This document shows positions 17,293 through 24,512 of a stretch of 25,154 bases of DNA, one piece after another (position 1 is the stretch's first letter; every line of letters begins with the position of its first letter). The notes beneath the pieces were generated by a model that made no database searches, had not been told where the DNA came from, and worked only from the letters and a program-made list of their open reading frames with translations. This DNA is from a virus. The stretch lies in IMG/VR virus record IMGVR_UViG_3300020442_003180, positions 1-25,154 of that record. One strand, written 5' to 3'. Position numbers and translations under genes: made by a program.

Positions 17293-19268
17293 GAAACTAC
17301 CCTCCCAACTACATCTCTATCAGGAAATTTTAGTTCAAAAATACAAGGATCAACGGACGGATGTATCACTTTGTTATATGTGGCTGCCTCGATATTATAT
17401 TCATTCTCGGAATAATTCCCATCATTTATTGTTTTGTTAAAAATTCTTAGGCTTACTACTGACTTAACTCCATGAATTTTAGATACCTCCAACTCGACCT
17501 CACTCAATTCTATCGATTGTCCTATACTCCAACGATCTATGTTAAAATATCTTTTTATCGAATCAAGTACACTATCAAGTACCTCGATATTATTATAGTT
17601 TTGAAAAACAGAAATCTCGATATCAATTCCTATATTTACTACAAACGCATCTGTAATGTTAATACCATCTGTCAATAATTTGTATTGACCTAAATATGTT
17701 CTTAAGTTTCTATATACTAATTCGTTTGGTGACACCAAATTTTTATTGTTATCATAACTTAGTATATAAAGGTTTATTGCAAAAGGATTATTTATCTCTC
17801 CATATGCATTTGTGAGTCCATTTGAAGATAGTTTTTTTGTAGACTCACCTAAGTTATTAATAAATTCAAATTGCGTTTTGGTATCTAAAATTCCATCGGG
17901 TGATACAAACGCTTTTGCTATACTTCCAAATTTTGTTGGCATTGAGTAAGCTCGTATTACATAATCTTCACGGGTAACGGCCCGGTTTTGTGCAGAAAAG
18001 TACGCAAGTGCGTTTCTTCTAATTTCTTCAGAAGACTCCGGGCCCTTGCCCCCCATTGCTGGATTATTATTATTTACCTTAACACTACCTTTAATTGTAT
18101 TTAAAATTGTTCTTTCACTTGGTTCCAGATATTCTACTTGGTCACCGTACTCAATTTTAGTAATATTTGTTAATGTATTTGATGAAACATTTGAATCAAT
18201 GCCCCCACCTACATAATATTCAACCACGAGTGTTGTATTTGACGGAGCCTCTCCATAACTTTTAGTTTTTAAAAAATTTGCTGGATCCATTGCAACTTCA
18301 AATGCAGGATCAGTTTTTATTGTTCTACCAACATTGTTTAAATTTGGAACAATTATTTCATCATCAATTTTATCCGTACCAGAACCAAATTCAATTGTAG
18401 TTGTGTTGTCTGAGTTTACACGGGTTGTAAATCTACGAGAAGTTCGCAAGAATCTTAGAACATAGGGTGTTGACTCAGCATACTTTGAGTAGAATGGATT
18501 TTTTTTAAAACTGTTTTCCTCCTCAAGAAATATTGTATCATTGGCAAGATAGGGAACTTGATAATACTTATTTCCATTTTCATCTTTTATCGTTGTAATT
18601 TCAAGTACATTTGGTTCTACCAATTCAATTTCAAAAAATTCTTCTGCCTCACCCACTACAACATTTCTTGTTTTCTTTGTACCAGCAGATGCCATTACTA
18701 CTTTCTTAAGTAAATAAAAAGTAGGTTCTTTTGAATTTGGATCACGATCAAATACCGAAACCTCTCTTGGGTTATCCGGTGTATCTTCGTAAAAATTAAC
18801 TGAATCAAGTGTTCTGAAAACGGTTGTTGTCGTATCAGTTGATTGTATTTCCATTCCTGCCAAAATGTTTAAAGCAAACTTATAGTCAGGTTTCAATTCT
18901 CCGGTTTCACTATCAACAATTGCGGGTACAAGTTGAAATACGTCAACCTCTACCAAAGCAGCGGTTGATGTTTTTGGCATATAACCCAAATAATTAGCAA
19001 GAGTGACTATGTTCTTGCGTTCTTCTGCATGTTGCATGAACCCTTCTTTAAATTGGTAATCTATATAGTATGATAAAACATCACCAACATAACTTGCGAG
19101 TTCGATGAACATCATTCCTGTTGAATTTTCACTAAAGTCTTTGTATGTTTTTGGAAAATATGACTTTGCATATTCTACAAGATTTTTTTTAAATGAATTG
19201 AAATCTTTTCCAAGATAGTTTATATCACGGGATGTAGTTTTAATTTTTTCTGAATTTCCTATCTCCAT
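17289..19268 (-). CDS. 6: Baseplate wedge protein gp6-like (Baseplate J family)
   Basis: The 659-aa length is close to T4 gp6 (660 aa). The N-terminus has the family pattern GKDFNSFKKNLVEYAK (20-35) and FIELASYVGDVLSYYIDYQF (54-73), then AEERKNIVTLANYLGYMP. The central conserved part includes ESSEEIRRNALAYFSAQNR and AVTREDYVIRA, typical of the Baseplate_J/gp6 core, and a C-terminal region ends with WSIGQSIELSEVELEVSKIH. gp6 dimers form the inner ring of the baseplate that keeps the wedges together and drives the change of shape at sheath contraction. It starts four bases after gp25, with GGAG 10 bases before the ATG, and overlaps the next gene by GTGA, so the wedge genes are co-translated. 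No oddities were seen. Confidence 0.93.
   Translation of the reverse strand: MEIGNSEKIKTTSRDINYLGKDFNSFKKNLVEYAKSYFPKTYKDFSENSTGMMFIELASYVGDVLSYYIDYQFKEGFMQHAEERKNIVTLANYLGYMPKTSTAALVEVDVFQLVPAIVDSETGELKPDYKFALNILAGMEIQSTDTTTTVFRTLDSVNFYEDTPDNPREVSVFDRDPNSKEPTFYLLKKVVMASAGTKKTRNVVVGEAEEFFEIELVEPNVLEITTIKDENGNKYYQVPYLANDTIFLEEENSFKKNPFYSKYAESTPYVLRFLRTSRRFTTRVNSDNTTTIEFGSGTDKIDDEIIVPNLNNVGRTIKTDPAFEVAMDPANFLKTKSYGEAPSNTTLVVEYYVGGGIDSNVSSNTLTNITKIEYGDQVEYLEPSERTILNTIKGSVKVNNNNPAMGGKGPESSEEIRRNALAYFSAQNRAVTREDYVIRAYSMPTKFGSIAKAFVSPDGILDTKTQFEFINNLGESTKKLSSNGLTNAYGEINNPFAINLYILSYDNNKNLVSPNELVYRNLRTYLGQYKLLTDGINITDAFVVNIGIDIEISVFQNYNNIEVLDSVLDSIKRYFNIDRWSIGQSIELSEVELEVSKIHGVKSVVSLRIFNKTINDGNYSENEYNIEAATYNKVIHPSVDPCIFELKFPDRDVVGRVVS
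17300..17306 (-). promoter_or_regulatory. Strong Shine-Dalgarno before the GTG start of the DNRLRE-like gene
   Basis: GGGAGGG on the minus strand, seven bases before the GTG at 17292 and inside the end of the gp6-like gene. It is the strongest ribosome site in the window and decides this non-ATG start. Confidence 0.7.
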
Positions 19269-19272
19269 CTTC

Positions 19273-19659
19273 TTAGAACTCCAATGAAAGTAATTGCTCG
19301 GAATCTGGAATTGAAATCATCCTAAACTTAATTACTACCTTTGCGTGGTTTGGTTCTTTTATGTAATCACGATCAACCAATACCGATATAACAAATATTT
19401 CAGGCATCCATATTTGCACAGCTTCCTTCACCGCATCTTCAAGAAGATCATCTACATACCCCTCTGTATTTGACTCAAATATAATTTCTCGTAAATCACT
19501 TCCGTATGTCGGCATCATAGGTCTTTCTCCTTTTGATGTCATTAATAGCATTTTTAGGTTTGTTAGTCCTCTCACCATGTCCGAGTTTGTTTGTTTAAAG
19601 AAACCCGAACTACCACGTGAATATGGAAAAGTAATACCAACTGGAACAATATCTACCAT
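19273..19659 (-). CDS. 25: Baseplate wedge protein gp25-like
   Basis: The 128-aa product matches the GPW/gp25 family in length and pattern: an N-terminal beta strand (VGITFPYSRG), SDMVRGLTNLKMLLMTSKGE, the conserved ERPMMPTYGSDLREIIFE, a helical segment ending in EAVQIWMPEI, and C-terminal strands (VISVLVDRDY, HAKVVIKFRM). gp25 joins gp6 and sheath at the baseplate core and is conserved from phages to type VI secretion (TssE). AAGG lies nine bases before the ATG. It lies between a 134-aa unknown (2 nt) and gp6 (4 nt), the order 25-6 being that of many contractile-tailed phages. Confidence 0.93.
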   Translation of the reverse strand: MVDIVPVGITFPYSRGSSGFFKQTNSDMVRGLTNLKMLLMTSKGERPMMPTYGSDLREIIFESNTEGYVDDLLEDAVKEAVQIWMPEIFVISVLVDRDYIKEPNHAKVVIKFRMISIPDSEQLLSLEF

Positions 19660-19661
19660 GT

Positions 19662-20066
19662 TTATTTACCTTTTTTCTTGTCTATTGCAGTCAATACATC
19701 TGAGTAGTTTCGTGTAAGTGCGTGTGACAGGTGTTCGGGTAATTCCTCAATATTTACAGAGTTTCCGTTAAAGTCGGTGGTTGTGTTTTCATACTCCGAA
19801 CCTACTTTCGCACCTTCACTCGGTATACCACCAACGGTTTCATTTAATATTTGGTTTATTACCTCATTTTTAGAATATGTTTTATTGTTTTTTTGTTTTC
19901 GAACTCCTTGTAATTTAATCTTGGTACTTTCCACAATGTCATTTTCTTTTTTAATATTTTGGATATTGTTATTTTTTCCAAGATTTTCTACAATAACGGG
20001 TAAAAAATCAAGAAGTTCACTTCTAACAGATTCTCTTATAATTTTGACTAATTCTGATTTTTTCAT
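19662..20066 (-). CDS. Small unknown protein at the head of the wedge operon
   Basis: The 134-aa product begins with a basic helix, MKKSELVKIIRESVRSELLD, and contains the short motifs LNETVGGIPSEG (about 74-85) and LPEHLSHALTRNYSDVLTAI near the C-terminus. The middle is Lys/Asn-rich and probably disordered. I recall small phage structural proteins starting with MKKSEL and an amphipathic helix but cannot name a family. It is followed by gp25 after two bases and is the first gene after an AT-rich gap, so it is part of the wedge operon. The ATG has no Shine-Dalgarno sequence. A wedge accessory or assembly factor is inferred. Confidence 0.75.
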   Translation of the reverse strand: MKKSELVKIIRESVRSELLDFLPVIVENLGKNNNIQNIKKENDIVESTKIKLQGVRKQKNNKTYSKNEVINQILNETVGGIPSEGAKVGSEYENTTTDFNGNSVNIEELPEHLSHALTRNYSDVLTAIDKKKGK

Positions 20067-20092
20067 AATTTTAATAAATATACATATATAGT
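20067..20092 (-). promoter_or_regulatory. AT-rich gap sharing a 15-mer with the gap at 23481-23508
   Basis: The plus-strand 15-mer ataaatatacatata at 20074-20088 is identical to that at 23486-23500, eight bases from the ATG at 20066. Identical placement just before two operon heads suggests a control element, though the sequence is low in complexity. Confidence 0.4.
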
Positions 20093-23077
20093 TTATCCAG
20101 ATATAAATATTCTTTCACTCAATAATGTTGGCAATCTTGCTCTTAAACTCGCCAATTGACCTTGTTGTGCAGGACGACTTGTAGTAATATAGGGATCATG
20201 GTGAACGTGGGAAGACAACCACCCACACAAATCGTTTAACCACCAAACCGTACAATCACCTTTCAATGTTGGGTGGCACTCAGATGTATATGCCCCAAGA
20301 TGAACACTTGGAGTTGCGAAAGAAATGTGCTTATCACTTCGCAATACAATGCGTTCTTTTGCATCCATAGTTATTTCATCATCAGTCGTTACAAAAAACT
20401 TTTTTTTACTAAATATACCAGTTTCTTGAGTCTTCGATGAAATCAAGATTCGTTCTGAGTTAAGTATTATTTGATTTCCCGTCAATTGTGGTAATTGCTT
20501 ACCAAAAATAGCACTTGAGTCTGTTTTTCTTAAAATACTTCTCTCGGTACTCTCCAACTCTTTATTGAATTCACTCTCATATATTTCGGTTGCTTCCTTA
20601 ATAGCAATGTCCATTTCTTCATTATTTTTCAGAACATCTAAATCTTCTTTATCAAGTAATGCCACCGCATTTAGATCTGCGTTTTCAAGGACAGTGCCTT
20701 TTAAAGAATTTCGTGTAATCTTTTCACCTGACATATATGATGTAATTTCTGTTGCCGATGAATTAACTGGTCTAATATTTCTTTTTGTAATTTTATCCAA
20801 GTCAACTTTATCTTTATCCGTAGGAGCCAGATAAGAAGGTATTTTTATTTTATTTTTCGAATCCGATTTACCGAAATTTTTATTAGTATTTTTAGGAGAT
20901 GTTGTATTTCCAAATGGACTGAATCCTGAAATACTTGCATTTTTTAAACTTGATAGTGAAGTACCGTTTCCAGAAATTTGCAAACTTGCAGAATTATTTT
21001 TTGATAGATTAATGCTCGTGGGATTAGAACTGCGTTGCTTCTGACGAAATAATCCTGTGAGTGGATCAAACTTTAGTTCGGCTATATTTTTTTCATCCTT
21101 TGTAAGTCCAATGTTTGTTTGACCAAAAGATTTGGCTGAATTTTTGATTGCATCTACATCACCGACAAGTGATCTGTAATTTAGATCAAAGTCTTCGTTG
21201 TTTCTTGCATATGAGTCGTATGTACCATTTGCAATAAAAGAATCTCCAAGTTGTTTGGTGAGTTCCATATCTGATAGTAATTTATTTCCTTCGTTTCTAA
21301 AAGTATCTATTAAACTATTTTTATATTCAATTTTGTTTACCCAATCGCATAAATCAAATAATAAGTTATCTAAATTAAATCCACCAAATCCACCAAAGTT
21401 AAATTTTAAATTTCTAAGTTTATCAAATAATCCCATTAAAAGTGCAAGGAGGGTAAGATCTATTCCAATTGACAATAACCAACCAAGTTTATTTTCTGTT
21501 TTAGAGTTTCCATTTTTTTCTCCAGTTAAACTTCCACAGATTGACTTTAATCCAAACGCAGCTAATTTAAAAATCTTAAACATTGGACTGTCGTCAGGTG
21601 TAATCCCAAGTTCATTCACTTTTGGAATTGCTATACCAAGAGAATTGGCGGCAGAAATCGCATTTCCAACAGAAGAACCAAATAGATGACTTTTAGCTGC
21701 TTTTTTAGCATTACCACCCGCACTTATAATACCCCGTTCGTATTCTGGGTTTAAAGAAAAATTTCCACTGACTATACTTTTGCTAAATTTTTTTCTCAAG
21801 GACCTTGATGATGAAGTTGGGTTTCCACTTGCATTTACAAATTTTTTTAACGAACCATTACTTAATTTACCTAAACGACTTCCAACCATATTTCCAATTT
21901 TAGAACCCGTTGCCATACCTACCCCCATACCGACAGCAGACCCTATTCCTCCAGTTTTCATGGCATCTGACATTTTACTATATGGATTGCTTACCCCACG
22001 TTGATTAGCATCCATTTCATTTGCTTCCGCTACACCCGAGTATGACCCTACACTATTATTAGTATTTAAACTTGATATTTTTTTTGCACCAATTGATGAT
22101 TTTGCTAATTTATATAAACCTACAAAGCCTCCAATTTTACAACCAATACACCCATAATTTATGTTGTCATATGAATGTGAAATGGTTGAAAGAAATTCAG
22201 AAATAGTATTACCTGATGTAATTTGAATACTACTACCATCTCTATTTACGTCTTCAAGTATGTTAAATTGATATTTTTTTTCATCATCTACGGTTGGTTT
22301 TTGTCGGTTTCTTATAAGAATCATTGGGTTTCCGAGGTTTGAATCATAAGACTCACCATGCCCAATGGATGTTCCTCTGTCTAATACAGGATTGTCTACA
22401 TAACACCCAAACCTTATGCTACTTCCAAACCTGCTTTCTAAAATAGTATCTCCTTCATAATGCTTAAGTGGTCTTATTTTATTATTAGACTTATAATATT
22501 TTCCAAGATACATACCGTATTTGTTAGATTCAACACTTATATCAGATGGATTTCTTGCACCAACTAAATTTGAACTTGTCTCAGATGTAACTCCTTTATT
22601 TTTTCCGTATCTATGCTCGTACCTAAAGTCAGCAGATGTGTTAATAAAATTTCTTGTATTCAGCCTCCGTGAGTAATATCTCGATCCCATGTACTGAGAT
22701 ACTATAACCAACTCATTGACAAGTGGATATTCTCGTATTGAGTTTTCAATTGGAATTAACCAACCAAGTTCTGACACCGGTGTTGTTTCTTCTTCAACAA
22801 TAAGTCTTGCTTTGATTCTTCCTATCCAAGAGTAGTCGGGTGTGTCTTTTATATTATAATTATTTGGCCACTCCTGTGTGCTTACTTTTGGAAATTTTTT
22901 TTTATTTTTAAAAATAGGATGATTTTCGTCTCGTATTACATCAATAACAACCGCAGGTTCCAACTCATAAAATAAAATTCCTTCTGGACTTTTGTTATAT
23001 ATTTGTCGTTGAGTCATTAAGGTAGAAACCTCAACTTCTCTTTTATTTGATTGTTTATAGTATCTACTATGTGCCAT
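20093..23077 (-). CDS. Baseplate hub / tail spike-like protein (gp5/VgrG-type ends)
   Basis: The N-terminal 330 residues look like hub and OB-fold material (TRQRQ-like basic start, then IGRIKARLI, ELGWLIPIENSIREYPLVNE, VIVSQYMGSRYYSRRLN). The C-terminus (about 870-994) has the regular beta pattern of tail-spike stalks (GNQIILNSERILISS, EITMDAKERIVLRSDKHI, FATPSVHLGA) and a late SSHVHHDPYITT segment (His at about 957, 959, 960), as in many phage spike proteins. Between them are two unusual parts: a glycine-zipper region near 372-405 (GSAVGMGVGMATGSKIGNMVG) and a hydrophobic stretch at about 533-550 (WLLSIGIDLTLLALLMGL) followed by a Gly/Phe-rich segment. A needle that crosses the outer membrane is a reasonable role. 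No lysozyme domain was recognised. It overlaps the upstream gene by 11 bases. Confidence 0.8.
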   Translation of the reverse strand: MAHSRYYKQSNKREVEVSTLMTQRQIYNKSPEGILFYELEPAVVIDVIRDENHPIFKNKKKFPKVSTQEWPNNYNIKDTPDYSWIGRIKARLIVEEETTPVSELGWLIPIENSIREYPLVNELVIVSQYMGSRYYSRRLNTRNFINTSADFRYEHRYGKNKGVTSETSSNLVGARNPSDISVESNKYGMYLGKYYKSNNKIRPLKHYEGDTILESRFGSSIRFGCYVDNPVLDRGTSIGHGESYDSNLGNPMILIRNRQKPTVDDEKKYQFNILEDVNRDGSSIQITSGNTISEFLSTISHSYDNINYGCIGCKIGGFVGLYKLAKSSIGAKKISSLNTNNSVGSYSGVAEANEMDANQRGVSNPYSKMSDAMKTGGIGSAVGMGVGMATGSKIGNMVGSRLGKLSNGSLKKFVNASGNPTSSSRSLRKKFSKSIVSGNFSLNPEYERGIISAGGNAKKAAKSHLFGSSVGNAISAANSLGIAIPKVNELGITPDDSPMFKIFKLAAFGLKSICGSLTGEKNGNSKTENKLGWLLSIGIDLTLLALLMGLFDKLRNLKFNFGGFGGFNLDNLLFDLCDWVNKIEYKNSLIDTFRNEGNKLLSDMELTKQLGDSFIANGTYDSYARNNEDFDLNYRSLVGDVDAIKNSAKSFGQTNIGLTKDEKNIAELKFDPLTGLFRQKQRSSNPTSINLSKNNSASLQISGNGTSLSSLKNASISGFSPFGNTTSPKNTNKNFGKSDSKNKIKIPSYLAPTDKDKVDLDKITKRNIRPVNSSATEITSYMSGEKITRNSLKGTVLENADLNAVALLDKEDLDVLKNNEEMDIAIKEATEIYESEFNKELESTERSILRKTDSSAIFGKQLPQLTGNQIILNSERILISSKTQETGIFSKKKFFVTTDDEITMDAKERIVLRSDKHISFATPSVHLGAYTSECHPTLKGDCTVWWLNDLCGWLSSHVHHDPYITTSRPAQQGQLASLRARLPTLLSERIFISG

Positions 23078-23480
23078 CTTTGGTAATTTTTTTATTTATT
23101 TTATTGAGTTCTTTATCCAACCCTCTGTTATCTTTCTCTAAATTACTTATTTCAGTCTTTACAGATGACAATAGTTGGTTTTTTTCTTCTTCACTCAAAA
23201 CTCCACCAACCGATGATTCTTCGTAGTTTGATTTACCGGATATGAATCTTTGTAAAACTGCTGATAACTTTACAAGTTGATCGTCATTTTTTATACCCAC
23301 ATCAATATAATCTTTTATCATAGGTGCGATTACAGTTGCTGATCCTGAATCTTTTACCATTTTATGTAGATCTGAAATCAACTGATTTATTTGATCTTTT
23401 TTATTTGAAGAATTAAAATATATGTCTTTTACAAGTGATGAAAATGTTTTTCCTGCAAATATTTCTGTATCATTTTCCAT
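23067..23480 (-). CDS. Small helical protein of unknown function before the hub gene
   Basis: The 137-aa product is predicted by eye to be nearly all helical: FSSLVKDIYFNSSNKKDQIN, VIAPMIKDYIDVGIKNDDQL, then VKLSAVLQRFIS, and a heptad-like C-terminus (about 100-135) rich in Lys, Glu, Asn and Leu. There is no membrane segment or cysteine. I recall a similar small protein in uncultured T4-like phages but know no function. Its 3' end overlaps the hub gene by 11 bases, so the two are translationally coupled and it may act in hub assembly. The ATG follows an AT-rich element by four bases and has no Shine-Dalgarno sequence. Confidence 0.78.
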   Translation of the reverse strand: MENDTEIFAGKTFSSLVKDIYFNSSNKKDQINQLISDLHKMVKDSGSATVIAPMIKDYIDVGIKNDDQLVKLSAVLQRFISGKSNYEESSVGGVLSEEEKNQLLSSVKTEISNLEKDNRGLDKELNKINKKITKDGT

Positions 23481-23508
23481 GAATTATAAATATACATATA
23501 CATATTTT
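23481..23508 (-). promoter_or_regulatory. AT-rich gap with TATAAATAT/ATATTTATA element (putative promoter region)
   Basis: TATAAATAT on the plus strand at 23485-23493 ends four bases from the ATG at 23480. The overlapping 15-mer ataaatatacatata (23486-23500) recurs at 20074-20088. A transcript starting inside this element would be nearly leaderless. Confidence 0.4.
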
Positions 23509-24225
23509 TTAATTCATAGTAATTCGTCCTGTGTCACGATACTCATTGTAAATCTCACTTTGAGTTTTTTTCATTTTACCAATTACTTTTGTAATTGCTT
23601 GTGTTTTACAATTTGTCATTTCACGAATATATAGATAAATTGCTTTTTTGTTAAAATTTTCAATTGATTCGGATCGTCTAAAAACTTCAACAACTGCAGC
23701 TGCTATTTCTTTGTCTGATTTTCTTTTAAAAATAATGTTTATATGTTCGTCCCAATACTCTACCATCAATTTCATAAACTCTGATAATTCTTTTTTTCTG
23801 GTAGTTTCTTTTGGAAAGTATGTAAGTTCTTTGTGTTCATAAACTATCTCTTCGTCATCTACACTCGTGTGTCTTTTAAATTTTTTATAGTTGCCATTAT
23901 TATACAATATTAAAAAATTTTTTGCAATTATGCTAAAGTAGGAGAATGCTTTACCCTTTCCTTCTTTGAACTTATGCATATTAGAAACTAAATTACTCAC
24001 AACTTCCATTTGTACTTCTTCATGACTGCACTCGAAATAAGAAAATTTAAATGTATTTAATATATTTTCTGCAAGTTTTTCAAATGCGTGTTTAATATTA
24101 TCTTCATATATTCTATTTCTTACATTCATATCTTCAGTATTGTTATACTCAATAATTGAATTTTCTGTATCCTGAGTAAAGTATAAATTCTTCTTTTTTT
24201 TCTTTCGTTTTCTTGTTTTTTCCAC
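23509..24225 (-). CDS. 55: Late-transcription RNA polymerase sigma factor, gp55-like
   Basis: The 238-aa product has the compact form of phage late sigma factors. After a basic N-terminus (KTRKRKKKKKN) come a region-2-like part, AFEKLAENILNTFKFSYFEC (about 48-67), EEVQMEVVSNLVSNMHKFKE, and the characteristic GKGKAFSYFSIIAKNFLI, equivalent to the -10-reading region of sigma-70 proteins. A C-terminal helical part ends in AITKVIGKMKKTQSEIYNEY. gp55 directs host RNA polymerase to TATAAATA late promoters, in T4 with the sliding clamp gp45 and gp33; neither is in the window. The start is GTG, one base overlapping the previous stop (TAGTG), with AAAGG about 10 bases upstream. An internal ATG at codon 33 is less likely because it would cut conserved helix. 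Confidence 0.88.
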   Translation of the reverse strand: MEKTRKRKKKKKNLYFTQDTENSIIEYNNTEDMNVRNRIYEDNIKHAFEKLAENILNTFKFSYFECSHEEVQMEVVSNLVSNMHKFKEGKGKAFSYFSIIAKNFLILYNNGNYKKFKRHTSVDDEEIVYEHKELTYFPKETTRKKELSEFMKLMVEYWDEHINIIFKRKSDKEIAAAVVEVFRRSESIENFNKKAIYLYIREMTNCKTQAITKVIGKMKKTQSEIYNEYRDTGRITMN

Positions 24226-24479
24226 TAGTCTTGTACCTTTTCATTAAATGAGGTTATAAGTTCTTTTATTTCTTCGTATATCACCCCCACATCGTCATCT
24301 TTTTCAAAAATTCCACGAGAGTCTATCTCTTTTATTTGTAAATTCAATAAATTAACATCATTTTTAATTTCTATTATCCAGTTTTCATAAACTCTGGTTT
24401 TTTTATATAAATTATATACAATGTAAATTAATATACAACATATAATAAAACTTAAAAATAATAGGTAAGTAGCATACAT
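24225..24479 (-). CDS. Small membrane-anchored coiled-coil protein
   Basis: The 84-aa product has one membrane segment at residues 5-25 (YLLFLSFIICCILIYIVYNLY) with a following KK, so the C-terminus should face the cytoplasm, unless the segment acts as an uncleaved export signal. Residues 30-84 are charged and helical. The form matches many unrelated phage proteins (i-spanin, superinfection-exclusion or inhibitor peptides), and nothing selects one. It precedes the sigma factor gene, overlapping it by one base, so the two are co-expressed. No Shine-Dalgarno sequence is seen before the ATG. Confidence 0.65.
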   Translation of the reverse strand: MYATYLLFLSFIICCILIYIVYNLYKKTRVYENWIIEIKNDVNLLNLQIKEIDSRGIFEKDDDVGVIYEEIKELITSFNEKVQD

Positions 24480-24512
24480 AAGTTACATATTAAAACATAA
24501 TTAATAAAAAAG

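Noticed and set aside
21198-21689. 163-aa plus-strand open frame
   Set aside because: It lies inside the hub gene on the opposite strand, in a cluster where all genes are on the minus strand, and has no start signal or family pattern.
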